Source: Trileptium ribeirensis (Eukaryota > Nematoda > Enoplea > Enoplida > Thoracostomopsidae). From it: 64,000 nucleotides of DNA. The notes under the pieces were generated by a model. That model was not told where the DNA came from, made no database searches, and worked only from the letters and a program-made list of their open reading frames with translations. The stretch is taken from the NCBI GenBank assembly GCA_030248225.1, contig JASANE010021230.1, positions 1-64,000 on the forward strand, in the 5' to 3' direction. Below, in pieces: positions 22,551 to 34,170 of this stretch; within the stretch, counting starts at the first letter, position 1, and the number at the start of each line of letters is the position of its first letter. The position numbers and the translations under genes are program-made.

Positions 22551-23672
22551 TCAGTTGACTACTGTGACTATAGTTGACTATTTTAATTACACTTCGTTAG
22601 CAGCCTAGGCACATAATAATATGAATATAACTATATATAGTGTTAAAACGAGAGTAGCCTACACTCGACCAAAGTATCGTTGTATTGTTACCCGATCCTA
22701 TTTCTAGTAGTTTGCTGCTCATATATGTATAATCGGTCATACACTAGAAATTTTGGTAACAAAGGTTAACTCACGATTCGCTTACAAATAGATCGAACCA
22801 TTTTTCAGTCTTAGAGATATCGCAAAAGCTATGAAAGAATCTAGAGGCGCCGTTAGCTGATTAATTATTGTTATTGACCAGATGGAGAGTATATTGCTTT
22901 GTACAATCCAATCTACCATAGACTCATGCATTTTATTATAAGATACAATACATTGTTATATTAGCAAATCTGTGCCGCGTTTGATTTTGTTCGTAAAAAC
23001 CACGTTGCATCAAATGTGGCTCCAAAATACGTGAATGGATTATCCCTTCATAGCTTGAGATTTCTCAGTATAGTAATAGCGCTGCGCGAACTTCGAAACA
23101 CAGCAGATTACCCTTCTGGCCCCATAGCTAAGTTAAAAATCTCCACGATTGTAGGTTATAGAAAGTCTTTCTCTAGTACCGTACTGTATTGGGATGGTAC
23201 ACGATCTCTGCTCTTCTTCAACCTACCTCCGGTATGACGCGTCGTAATACCTAGCTTTAGCTTCTTAAGTGACCTATCGCGTTGTTTCGATCGGTTGCCA
23301 TTGTACCGCGTCGCTATCGCATTTTGTAATTGTCCGTACTCTGTAATGTCTGCCATGCCCTTATCCTTGGATTGAAAATATTTCGAAATAAAACCTAGAA
23401 AAACATTCATTGTGTCCCATGTTATTTACCCTGGTGGCGTTCTATATTCGGATTTATCTGTCCAGACCAGTCAACTATCCGCGCTATGGTTTGTGGATAA
23501 CAGATTCCAAGTCCTAACGCGTATGCGTTGCTATTAATGTTAACATGACCGAGGAACGGATGAATTAAAAGGAGTCCTCGAATTTGAAAATGAACAATTG
23601 TTCACGGAATCACAAGACGCAAACGTTGGTTATAAATTCACTGTACAAAATATATTGTTCCAAAGCTAATAA
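22551..23672. other. No recognised feature
   Basis: Intergenic. Frames 23016-23237 (+) and 23156-23410 (-) overlap antisense and have no recognisable similarity. Confidence 0.4.
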
Positions 23673-24204
23673 TGTGGAGTTTACGTTATAAGTTGCCCAC
23701 CACATGGAAGTTTTGTCCACGTACAGCCTGTGTAACATCGTTAAGCATATAGTGTATAGAACACGAACACTGTATTTTAAGCTATTATGGTGTTTCGGCC
23801 ACCATCTGCATTTATGTATGGTGTCATGGACACCATAAACTTTTAGCAAGAGGTGATAAATAACCTTTGGGAAGATGCCTTGTTGGTTTTTAGATTGTAC
23901 TGAGTTTATACAGTGAAAGTTTTGCCCAGGCACTACCTATGCAAATCTTTAAACGGCATGGTTTATGAGACACAGTATTAGTGTAAATAATTTGAAATTT
24001 CAATTAGCTAACTCTCCCGCTATTTTTTAAACAACTGTTCAAACATAGGGTATCCCAGACACCATAGTGTAACATAAATGGTGTCCGCGACACCATTACT
24101 TCTTCTGATTCGTATATCCTTCCGAAGGCCATGCACCATCGTATTGTTATGACCACACAGGGACAAATCTTCCACATGACGGGCGTTTTAACGTAAACGC
24201 CGCG
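23673..24204. mobile_element. MITE, TAA target duplication
   Basis: A 532-bp element. The left end TGTGGAGTTTACGTTATAAG and the inverted right end CGCGGCGTTTACGTTAAAAC continue as matching ends through CATGTGGAAG and TTTGTCC, about 45 bp. It is flanked by TAA (23670-23672 and 24205-24207). It contains the palindromes ATGGTGTCATGGACACCAT and ATGGTGTCCGCGACACCAT, a design shared with the nested MITE at 21882. There is no ORF of note. Confidence 0.8.
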
Positions 24205-24680
24205 TAAAAACGGCTAATGAATTATTAAACCAATAGTCCGACGTTAAACGCTCAGGACCTGTCGGAACCCTGCTGGAGCCACATTGGCTAATTTCAATTG
24301 ATAAGATCAGGACTGCAAAAGAATGGAAATTTTACACGTTAATTACTGGCACTCTACGTTGGAAAACAGGCAACATCGCTTGGATATTATTATCCGTAAG
24401 TAGGTGTCAGTGTCAACCTCCATGGCGGACCTCAGTATATAATCATACCTGTACTAGACACGTTTGCAACCTACCGGACGGGCTCCGAACAAATATCGTT
24501 AAGCGCGACTGTGGCCTGCTGAGCTCTTTAGCTTCTTGGCTCAGACCAAGAAAAGTTGCGAATCCATTAAATTTGCCAAAACTATGGTCTACCAGTGAGC
24601 TTATGATAGCGAGATCATATGGGCAATAGCGTTAGGAGGTTACACAATGCAGCTATTACATACAGCTGCACTCATTGGTT
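24205..24680. other. No recognised feature
   Basis: Intergenic sequence of slightly higher GC, with nothing recognised. Confidence 0.4.
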
Positions 24681-24772
24681 GATTGTGGCGTGCCACTTGC
24701 ATAGTTTGTTGATGGTGGCATGCCAGTTGCGCCAATTTGTAGATGGTGGCACGCCGCTTGCACCAATTTTAA
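24681..24772 (+). repeat. ~31-bp tandem repeat, three copies
   Basis: Three imperfect units GATGGTGGCATGCCAGTTGC plus about ten bases, at 24681, 24711 and 24742. A single related unit (GATGGTGGTATGCCAGTTAC) occurs at 21513. Confidence 0.8.
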
Positions 24773-27559
24773 CAAACAGCGAGTAACTTGCATGCCAGTT
24801 TACAACTTAGTGCATTCGGCCTGACAGCTTCCACACAGTGTGTGGTTAATGCGCGCAAATTCTGTGAATGATGCATAAGCATAATTCTATTAGATAGCGT
24901 AGACTTTTATATATATACCCGCAGCTATTACGTTAACTTTATTAAGGAAATTAGACACTTATATATAATTTCCGCAGCGATTTGAAAATGAAAATCTAAA
25001 ATTGCCGTGAGATTCTATATTTTGGGCTTCCAGATGTTCCCTAAATTTTCATACCATTTGAACCGCGCTGACCAGCTAAATTGAGTGGTGGTAAATTCAG
25101 CTGAACCGGTTCATGGATTGACTTTTACGCTATCAGGTTTACGATTTTACGTAAATAAAGATATTTCTCATTTCGTGAAATGATTCCGCTTTTTAATACT
25201 AATCGATTCCGCTGCTCTATGCGGCTTGAACGATGTATAAATTTATCCACTTAGAGAAATTTTTCGAAAACTGTATATATACCAAGGGTGTGGTAAAATC
25301 AGAAGCTCAAAATAGAATCAATAAACTCATAAACTGGCACAAATGAATAGCTAAAATAGATAGCGTTGAGTCCGATGGTACCAAAATTACCACAATTGTG
25401 GTTTGGCAGTGGCTACAGGACGATCCATTCTGCTGCCCCTTTTGACTCAGAACATGTATCTCCGTGGTATATGTCAAAGAATGCAATCCATGCCTAGAAC
25501 TTCTTTATATATCTCTACATCCGTACAAGAATCGGTACATATGCAGAGCAAGATCTATAACACCCATTTTTTTGATAGCAAATGTATATATTAGTAAAAT
25601 TACTCATCTAGAAATAACAAACCACATTAATAAGGAATATCTATCTAAACTCTTTAACGCTAGATATAACAGATTCTGTATGGTACCTACGGCGTTTGAC
25701 AGTCTGAATTGTGCCTCAATGCTACAGCAGCATTCAATAAAATAGACGCGTGAAAAAAATAAAATGGCTAAAAATACGTAAATGCTCTGTAAAGAAAAAA
25801 GACCAAGACTTCTTTAATAATTGAAAAGTGTGACTTTTCAACAGAGTGAACATAAATGATTGCATATTTAGTATTATACACAATAGATATGGTATACATG
25901 TCGCTCATCTACAAATGAATATGTATTATATATGTATATGTATAAATAAATCGCTTCAATCCTTGAATAAATGACAAAATACGTCTAAGCCGGAAACAAT
26001 AATTACTTTGCAGAAAAAATTTGTAAGACCCGAAATTTTATCTAAACCGGAACACGTTTTGTTGAAATATAACCGAAAACATTATTTATTCGTTAAATGC
26101 AGGAATTTCGACTCTTAAGGAACCGAACAACGGCATTTAAGACACAGAACTTTTTAAGGAACACGAGACATTAACAAGGTTGTCTTCTATTCTTTCATAA
26201 TGCAGCGCTTTTGTCTGTCACAATGTTAAGCGCAGCTTGCATGCTAAAGGCAATAATGTCTAGTTCCAAAAAGCATAAAAATGTTGGTTTATAAACAGCT
26301 AGTTAATTACCTGTAAAGTAACACATGTACTCAGAATCATGCTGTATATTGAAAACACCTGCCGCTTTGGGTTAAATATACTCAAGCGAACAAGAGAACT
26401 TAGAACTGAATTTACAAAAAACCTACTATATACTATGACATTGATTGTAGTCATTAGCTCAATTCGTTCGCTTTGTAAAGTTGCTTAAAAAGATGAGCAA
26501 CAGGTATAAATAACGTAATGGGTAGCAAACAGTTCCGCAGCCAAACCATTCGTCTTCAATCGCTGCTGCGGCAAAAGTTTGCTCAATATTGTACGAAATA
26601 TACATAAATTCATGCGGAAAGGGTTAATGGTACAGAGATCAAACAGTACAAGTAGATCCCATGCAAGCTAGAAGAGTTGGTCAGGAAAATAATGTGATGG
26701 CATACGCTGGCCATCTGCTTGCTATCTCTGTGAAATTTCGACAGTAATGGTGTTGAAATCTGTATCACAATATAGATAGGTGCAGGAATAGATTATTGAA
26801 TGATACCTATATAATCGAACGTCGCCACAATGCGATGGTTAGGTTATAAGGGGCCCAGCATGTAGAAGTTTTGTTTGCCTATAAGTAGGGCGTATCCTAT
26901 ACGATGGCACTGGATACAGTACGAATTAATATGTAACCGGTTCTTTGATTCTCACATAAAGACTTTATAAAACTTTGACAAATTTAATTTATGCTTAAAT
27001 TCGAAGGTGCCGCACACACTGTGAAAAAGTCAAAGGTGTCAAGTACGTGGTGAAACCGGTGCACGTGTTGCATATTACGCATACTGTATATAGTAGTGGT
27101 ACACAAGTATATTGTTTTCTACATTGTGTTATAGGCTTTAGAATTTTTAGTAATAATATCTTCAATAATGGTAATGTCTCACATTTAGCAATAATAGCAA
27201 ATTAAATATCGATGATTATGGGTTAAATTTAGAAATATATATGGGCCCGGTATCGTTACTAATCCAACAACAGCAACATGTCACGGGTGACCGAATCAAT
27301 TATTCCTTTGGTTTCTGGACAGCATGTGTTGCCGTTTAATATTTCAAAGCTCCGGCTGTTTCTCACAAAAAAATTTTAGGATCCAGTTCGCAAGAGCGAT
27401 CGACTCTTTTCACGAATGAACGCCTATTCGCGACACTTTCACATACATCAATGGATTGCAAGTGCTACGGCAGATGCGGATGTACACTCAACAGTGCGGG
27501 TGATATAAATGTTAACTTTTCTTATAACTATAAGGTTCATTCTAACGTGATATAATTAT
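24773..27559. other. No recognised feature
   Basis: 2.8 kb without a supported gene. A right-end-like fragment of the TGCATCATTTAC family (TGAATGATGCATAA) occurs near 24865. The + frames 25403-25594 and 25464-25745 overlap and show no known domain. Confidence 0.45.
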
Positions 27560-28310
27560 TAAGCGGAAGGAAGCGTTTTTGTTTTCGTCAGAGGTGGAAA
27601 ATTCGGCACTGTCCGGCCGTCCGTTGAACTCCTCAATAACTAATGGGCCGATTTTAAAAAACTTTTCTTGTTTGAAAGGCCTAATATTGGACAGGTGCAA
27701 GACATATAGATTTTGCCAAAATTTGCTTTAGTTAATTAGTAATTACCTAATTAGTTAAGCGTGTTAAGCGTGTTAGCCTATTTTTAGCAATTTCAAACAA
27801 AAATTGCATATTTTTCAATAAATAATTAGTGTAAAGCTGTTATTTTGGTGCATGTACTACATCTCGCCGTGGTGATTGTGAGTCTGGTGCTCATTTACTA
27901 TTCGAGGAAGTTAAAAATGCTAATTACTTAGTTAATTAGCTAATTACTAATTAATTGTTAATTAGCTAATTTTTTGAAAATTTTTAAAGTGCTCATAAAT
28001 TATAAATAAATTCCACCCGGGGGTTTTCTATGTCGCTGATCACGAATACGATATTTATGAAGCTCTAAAACCTGGCTGTATATGCTAATTAGTTGGTTAA
28101 TTAACTAGCTAATTAGGTAATTTTATGCAAATTTTCAAATCACTTCAAAATTGATAATTTGTTGCGCTCGGGTGTTTTCGATGTTGCTGATTATGGCTTT
28201 TAAAGCTCTATGATTTTGTCATGGGTGCTAATTAGGTAATTAATTAGCTAATTCGTTGATGTCACTAATTAACTAATTTCTTTTAGCTAGCGAATTTTTT
28301 GTATGGTAGA
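27560..28310 (+). repeat. TTAATTAG-rich satellite, ~150-170 bp units
   Basis: About three to four diverged units, each with a GC-richer segment (for example CGGGTGTTTTCGATGTTGCTGA at 28169 and GGGGGTTTTCTATGTCGCTGA at 28020) and a cluster of TTAATTAGCTAATTA words. The period is about 150-170 bp. The leading part (GGAAGCGTTTTTGTTTTCG and GTCCGGCCGTCCG) resembles 54420-54620. This suggests a mobile element head followed by satellite units. Confidence 0.65.
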
Positions 28311-28452
28311 TTTGACATCAATTGCCTACAACGTGATAGTTATTATAAATTGATTAAATAGTTGAATATACACAAATAAGATACCAAATACTTTGCTTGT
28401 TGCTCTGCTCACTTTTTGTAATTAAATTAGTTTAAATTAAGTTAGTTAAATT

Positions 28453-28521
28453 AGTAAACGATATACAAACTAGTAAACGTAATAAATTTTATTACGTTTA
28501 CTAGTTTGCATATCGTTTACT
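28453..28521. repeat. 69-bp near-perfect hairpin
   Basis: Left arm AGTAAACGATATACAAACTA continuing to AATAAA at 28486; one-base centre; right arm exactly complementary except one T/C. The arms are 34 bp. It could extrude as a cruciform. It may be a transposon relic or origin-like hairpin; no flanking duplication was identified. Confidence 0.9.
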
Positions 28522-29376
28522 AGTTTGTATAAACGGGCAAAACAGGTAAACGGTGATAACCCAAAGACGAACAGGTTGACGCGTAAGCGCCAAAATAATG
28601 GACGTGTCAGGGAACATAACACGGCAAAACTACAGCGGGGTGGACAATATGTTTGTAGCAAGGGTAGCAGGGAAACGTCGATTTGTGATGCATGCTTGCC
28701 ATTGCAAGTTCCAAATGTCGTCAAATCGACGAAAATACAATAATGGCTAAATCTTATGGTGCGGTGTTGATAGATATTTTTTATATTATCCGCCAATGAC
28801 ATGAAAACAATAAATTAAAGCCGATAATAAATACGCACTGGTAGCCTCTAAATATAACTGGGTGCTCACAAAGACCACCCAGCAATAACGTCGGTAGTAC
28901 AAGAAAAATCGATTATCTCGAAACATAAACTTGTAAGCACGCCCTTTTTCCCTTGAGTCGACGAATGCACAAGAATAGTTATGTTGCCGAAAGCGCCCGG
29001 GCTACAACTTTGTTACAATTGGCCTCTTTTGTAGAACAAGCCTGCCTTTGTGCAGCTGTTTACCGCGTGTTACTATTGTGGTATCGCGCAGTGGAATGGT
29101 TGCTCGCTTATAATGGTTTTAAATGGCCCGCATGGTCCATCAACATACAGAAAAAACTGCAATATCCCCGAGGTGTCTCGAGAAATATCGGTGAGTGCAT
29201 ATTTACTCTGCGTGTTGCACCAAAATGAATTTTAATGGGTCTGCGAAACCCTATAAATAAGCAATAAGTTGGTATAAAGCACAGTATCCGCCAAAAATAA
29301 CTGTCGCTCACTCGAGACCAGTTTGAAAGACATAAGGTCTATAAATATAATAATAATATAATCTAAAAATATAACA
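28522..29376. other. No recognised feature
   Basis: Downstream of the PHAF1 3' end. Frames 28525-28743 (+), 28470-28802 (-) and 28953-29228 (+) have no recognised domains. Confidence 0.4.
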
Positions 29377-29382
29377 TTTATT
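29377..29382 (-). promoter_or_regulatory. Possible PHAF1 polyadenylation signal
   Basis: AATAAA on the minus strand, about 240 nt past the PHAF1 stop codon. It is plausible but common in AT-rich DNA. Confidence 0.35.
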
Positions 29383-29398
29383 TTAGTAGTTTCAAAAT

Positions 29399-29490
29399 CT
29401 CAGCCCCGCCACACGGTCGAAACATGATCGAGACTCGCTCGAACTCAGACGCTCGCAATACGAAGGCTATTTCTGGCGCGTACTATAAAT
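29399..29490. mobile_element. Decayed TACAGT MITE, GAGCGAG type
   Basis: Left end resembles CAGTACCCGCCA (here CAGCCCCGCCACACG). The interior has GAGACTCGCTCGAAC and GACGCTCG. The right end, ATTTCTGGCGCGTACTATA, parallels ATTTTTGGCGGGTACTGTA of intact copies. It lies where the PHAF1 3' UTR is expected. Confidence 0.5.
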
Positions 29491-29619
29491 ATTCAGCATG
29501 TTGACGATATAAGACATGCTACAATGGCTAAATTCAAACTAGTTTTGTTGAAACGTCAATTGGATACCGTCATGGTCTTCCATTATAACCCAAATCAGCA
29601 CACATATTAATTTCGTCAT

Positions 29620-29676
29620 CTAAGAGGATTTCAGGTTGTACAGTACTACCGATGCGATGTAGTCGTTCGCCATTAC
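29620..29676 (-). CDS. PHAF1: PHAF1 last exon
   Basis: A 57-nt terminal exon, phase 0. The acceptor is TAATTTTAG and the stop TAG is at 29622-29620. It encodes 18 residues starting VMANDYIASVVLY. Joined to the preceding exon it reads MIFE-VMANDYIASV. This matches the family C-terminal block (MIFEV, a polar run, IASVTLY), so the C-terminus is complete. The tail after this block is shorter than in vertebrates, a region known to vary. Confidence 0.85.
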   Translation of the reverse strand, partial: VMANDYIASVVLYNLKSS

Positions 29677-30109
29677 CTAAAATTACAATAACGGTAAGAA
29701 GATCCGACAGAATATCTAACTCGGATGGCTTCCGCAGAGCATTGTTTTTGCCAAATTTGGCATTTTTTTCTTCACTTAAACTACAGCATGCAAAATTTTT
29801 TACACTAATACTTTATGTATGTGTAGACCATAAACACTATGGTTATGACACGAAACAAAGTATTTCTACGACAAGGTATACATAAACGTAATTTCACACA
29901 TTATAAACTTCGCGTGAGCTCAATACCTGGAGTAAAATGCATCAGGTACATTAGCCATAAAAAACATTGACCTGAAGATGGCCTTCCAGTTTATTACTTA
30001 AGTATTCAAATATTTATACAGTCTTGAAGAAAAAAATAGTAGTTATGCTACCTGCGCTATTCTCACCAGAAAATACGTTGGAAAAACAACACCTTAATTT
30101 CGGGCCTAC
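29677..30109 (-). other. PHAF1 last intron
   Basis: 433-bp intron, donor GTAGGC and acceptor TTTTAG. The + frame 29652-29885 overlaps it antisense and is not credible. Confidence 0.6.
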
Positions 30110-30382
30110 CTCGAAAATCATGTCCTCAAAACCGTAGCAAAACGTCGAACCGAAAGGATTCATTGCACTAACTGGGCTTGACGAGGACCGATTTAAGACG
30201 ACTGGCTGCTGATGAATTCGATTCGGCAAGCCCAAACAGTTAAGTGACGATGTTGTATCGTCTGTTTGCAGGCTTTCCACACCGCAGTCATTTTCCGAAG
30301 AGTTTTGCTGCCTGGAATTGATTTTGTCCACATTACGGGACGATGAGTTATGATTCCAAAGATGGCCTTGGAAGCTGCTCCA
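30110..30382 (-). CDS. PHAF1: PHAF1 exon with Ser/Asn/Gln-rich insert
   Basis: A 273-nt exon (91 codons) with acceptor ATATTTCAG and donor GTAGGC. It opens WSSFQGHLW, in the place of the family's W-D-x-I-Q segment. About 45 residues rich in Ser, Asn and Gln follow (NHNSSSRNVDK, NSSENDCGVES, TDDTTSS), then the conserved run CLGLPNRIHQQPVVLNR, SSSS, NPFGSTFCYG and DMIFE. PVVL-RSSS and NPFGSTFC-G are signature motifs of PHAF1. The low-complexity insert is absent from the vertebrate protein as I know it, and probably forms a disordered loop. An earlier in-frame AG at about 30395 could give a slightly longer exon. Confidence 0.9.
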
Positions 30383-31175
30383 CTGAAATATCATACTGAA
30401 TATATATTTATCATGATAATGTTGCGTTAGGTCTTCAGGCAAAAGATAGCAAATTTGTTGAATACTAAACGGAAACTTAGAAGTACAACTTAGGTTGGAA
30501 AAACCTGTGCATTTATAGAACTCTCCACGTCACCATTTTAACTCTCTAAATTTGCAGTAAAGCTATTAATAAAGGGTATTTTTAACTAAATACATGGAAA
30601 AGCATTGTGTCGATTTAAAAATGGTCAGGCCAGTCGGATCCTAACCTGAGTATCAGTCCTGGGTTCTTATATTTACTTTAAAGGGAGAAGAATCATATAC
30701 AAATAATAATGTATACTCTAGAAATAATGATCAGCGTCCAAAAACACATAAAAGGTTTAATTCATCAAGCTGAAATTTGTTAGCTATTCTCAAAATAATT
30801 TGCTTTTGGAAACGGAGACAAAACCAAAAAGGCCTAACAAATATAAAACAGAAAAATAACGTCAATCAAACTTTAAAACGCCACCACTTTGATGTTTTCT
30901 TTACAATTATTTTACAACGCAGTTCAACAATTAATACTTTGTCATGCGCATACACCGCCAGTGGAATACCACTCTATCCTTACCGACGACAAAATCTGGA
31001 AACAAAACCGTCCTAAGCCAGTGCCTGTCGCAGCAATTTCGACGTATCATAAGATAGATTAAAATCATTTGCCGAACACATCGTGAAACAAATAACGTGG
31101 CTGCAAAAACGCTACTAAATAAGGGGTTCAATTCTAAGATCTAACAATCAAATAAGAAAAGAAATACAGAAAAAA
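30383..31175 (-). other. PHAF1 intron, no recognised feature
   Basis: Start of a roughly 10.9-kb interval between recognised exons 30382 and 41291. At least one PHAF1 exon (the VLHTNYPGHYNF-type block in other animals) should lie somewhere in this interval, but I could not find it. Confidence 0.5.
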
Positions 31176-32126
31176 GTAGAAAGCCAATAGCGCCGATTAT
31201 CAGGCCATACTGTCATCGAGCTGCAGTATTGTTTTGTTTTATTCTGGCAACATAATGAAAATTCCGAATTTTTTAAAAGATTTCTTTTATCGAAATTTCA
31301 TCAGAACTAGTGAGGATACACAAGCCTACAATGACAAAGTTAGTAGACTTATATTAACTAAATGTGTATAAAGGCGGCGGGCTTACTACGGTTTTTGCAG
31401 CCATACCTGATAATGTTAGCTATGTTTTGACGTAACTGCTGACTGTCCTTTCTTCGGGCAACACAGCAGTTGCTATATTTTATATTTTATTTATAAGCGT
31501 GGTCAGTGAATGGAGCGCAGCAAGTCAATTTTTAATAGCCGTACAATAGTGATATAGAACAGTGTCTGTTTTTGAATTCTTCTAAGTTGACACATACAAC
31601 TCAATTTTCCCTGGGTAGAGAAAATTGATCTCGTTTGAAGGCATAGAATCTCTATGGATTGCTTAGGCTCCCTTTACTTATACGCGAAAACGGATTCCAA
31701 TATCTTCTCTCTGAAAAAGTGGCCCTAATTGGCTAGGGTATTGTCAAAAACGGTTCGACAAAACGCATTTTCACTGTATAGATATATCAGCTAAATCGGG
31801 TTTATTTTATAGAAAAGGTTCTATAAAACTGCATATATAAAGCTTTTGCTTAATGTTACCCTTGGTTGCAGGATTTGGGTCCAAAACAGTTTTTTTACAT
31901 GTTTAACCTCAAATATGCGATATCTATGTCCGTAACCAATTCATATAAGTCAACTGCGGCCCACCATGTAACAAACAACTTGGATAACCCGTGATACGTT
32001 GCCGTAACAATCTAGCTTCGTCCGGGTTCGCCACTCGACTTGTATTTTTAGTTTCATTTTTACAATAATTTAAAAATACGCTCAATGCTTTGAATGTGCA
32101 GTTCCATGATCCTGTCAGTTACGAGC
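31176..32126. repeat. Left arm of a 3-kb inverted duplication
   Basis: Pairs in inverse orientation with 33005-34170 over about 0.95 kb. Outer landmarks are GATTATCAGGCCATA and AAATTTCATCAGAACTAGTGA. Then TTGATCTCGTTTGAA, TTGGGTCCAAAACAG, ACTTGGATAACCCGTG and, nearest the centre, CAATGCTTTGAATGTGCAG. The central part also resembles the ~165-bp satellite at 36945 and 50390. Confidence 0.8.
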
Positions 32127-32245
32127 TCTCCGACATAGCCGTAATGTAGTTAAAACTACGCTGCTGACTCAACCACCGTACAAAATTAGTACAATGCAAA
32201 ACAAAGTGCGATACATGACAAGAAATACAGCAACCCATTAGAAAC

Positions 32246-32419
32246 TACAGTACTTACCAAAAATGAGTGCTGTTTGTTCGGTGTTCGGTCGAAGTTCGTT
32301 CGGGACGTTTTCAACAGTATGGCGCGCTTTTTTAAATGTGTTCGAGAATATATTTTGTTTGATTTCTGTTCGATGTTAGTTCGTTTGAAAGGTGACACTC
32401 GTTTCTGGCGAGTACTGTA
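32246..32419. mobile_element. TA-flanked MITE, GTTCG type
   Basis: 174 bp including TA duplications. It starts TACAGTACTTACCAAAAATG and ends CGTTTCTGGCGAGTACTGTA, inverted ends of about 25 bp. The interior repeats GTTCGG/GTTCGA words. TA target and CAGT termini are typical of Tc1/mariner-mobilised MITEs. It sits in the loop between the two arms of the inverted duplication. Confidence 0.85.
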
Positions 32420-32440
32420 GCTGACTTCTCTAAAAATGTG

Positions 32441-32640
32441 AAAATGCCCCAGGTATATCGACCTCCCACGGTTAGCCGAGTTCAAGTCACCAAGTAAAAT
32501 TTTGGCTTCCCGCAATTAATGCCTGCCCAGGTAATTTCCTGTGTGGGTAAAAAATTTGAGAATTTTTATATTATTGACAAAAATATTTTTTGCTGTAATG
32601 ACTAAAAATCTTTAAATATTCCCCGTGCCCCAACAATACC
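32441..32640 (+). repeat. CCAGGTATATCG unit, single copy
   Basis: Begins CCCCAGGTATATCG and continues with CCTCCCACG, ATTTTGGCTTCCCGCA and CCAGGTAATTTCCTG. Two further copies form a tandem pair at 43270-43880. Here as there, it directly follows a GTTCG-type MITE. Confidence 0.6.
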
Positions 32641-33004
32641 TTAAATTTACCCTGGTTACATATCTACACCTGCAGTCAAATAATTACATATCTTTGACGT
32701 TTTCTGACAATTACGGTACCCCATTGGAGTGGGGTCCCACTTGAACTAAGGAATCGCCCCCGGGTATTTTTAGATCCCTAAATCCCGAGATATAACTGTG
32801 GTAGTTTGGAAAAGCCTGAATTTATGACACTTTCCAAGCCAACATGTTATACCATTATGCGAGCAGTGATCAAGCAACGGTCACAACTGGCAGACACTGA
32901 ACAGTCTTTGAGAGTTCGAAGTTTGTAGATTTAAATTCGAATTGAGCAATCACTGTTCAACGCAAAGGTCACTGAGATTTGTTCAACATCTCAATATCGA
33001 CTTT

Positions 33005-34170
33005 TGCACAGCACTGACAGGACCATGGGGCTGCACATGCAACTAGCATTGAGCATATTTTTTAATAATAAGTTATTGTAAAAATGAAATTAAAAATACA
33101 AGTTGACTGACAGCCCGCATGAAACTAAATTGAAACGACTACGTATTACGGATTATCCAAGCTGCGTCGCACATTCTGGGCCGCAGCTGACGTATACAGA
33201 TCTTATGTAAATTGATACGGATATATCGATGTCGCATATTCGGGGTTAAACATGTAAAAAAAACTGTTTTGGACCCAGATCTTGTAACCAAGGTTACCTT
33301 TGAGCAAAAGCTTTATATTAATGCGGTTTTATAGAGCCTTAATTGTTTTACAAAATGCACCTGATTTGGGTGATATCTACATGGATTTTGAGATACAGAC
33401 AAAATGCGTTTTGTCGGACCCTTTTTTGACATTGCCCTAGCCTATTAGACCTTTTTAGAGGGGAGATATTGGAATTTGTTTTCGTGTCTAAATAAAGGGA
33501 GACTACACAATCCATATAGATTTTAATCTTTCAAATGAGATCAATTGGCGCAAGTCAATCGACCCAGCCAAAGTCAAGTTAGAAGAACTCAACAACAGAG
33601 TCAGTCAAATATCACCATTGTACGGACAGTAAGAATCCTTGGCTGCGCTGATTTCACTGAGTACGCTCAGAACTAAAATATCATTATAATACAGTACGCG
33701 ACAGAAATGATCCAGTACGCGACAGAAATGATCGTCGCGTTTCAAGCGAGCCTCGAGCGAGTGGCTCGCTCGAGATTTTGGTACTAACAAAATTAATAGT
33801 AAATTCTATTTTTAAAACATATTTATTTCGAGCGAGCGACAGTCATTTTTGGCGGATACTGTATAACAATATTTGTGTTGCACCAAGAAAGGGCACTCAG
33901 CAGTTAAGTCAAAAGCTAGCCGACATTATACGATATGACTGAAAAAACCATTGTGGACCCATTGCCTTTATAAACATTTTAGTTAATTTAAATTTACTAA
34001 CATTGCCAGTACAGGGTTGTGTATTTTCACTAGTTCTGATGAAATTTCGACAAAATAAATCTTTGAAAGAATTCGATTCCCATAATTTTACAAAACAGGA
34101 AATAAAAATTCCCATAATCATACACAACAATAGCTCGATATTAGTTATGACCTGATAATCACAGTCATTG
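33005..34170. repeat. Right arm of the 3-kb inverted duplication
   Basis: Inverse complement of 31176-32126, interrupted by a MITE at 33690-33863 that the left arm lacks, so the MITE inserted after the duplication. The outer third contains a minus-strand frame (34181-33909) that is intact here but broken in the left arm. Confidence 0.8.
33690..33863. mobile_element. TA-flanked MITE, GAGCGAG type
   Basis: 174 bp including TA duplications. The right end is GTCATTTTTGGCGGATACTGTA-like. The left end carries a perfect 21-bp tandem duplication of CAGTACGCGACAGAAATGAT+C (33692-33712 and 33713-33733). The interior has CGAGCGAGTGGCTCGCTCG and a shared AT-rich core. It is inserted in the right arm of the inverted duplication. 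Confidence 0.85.
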
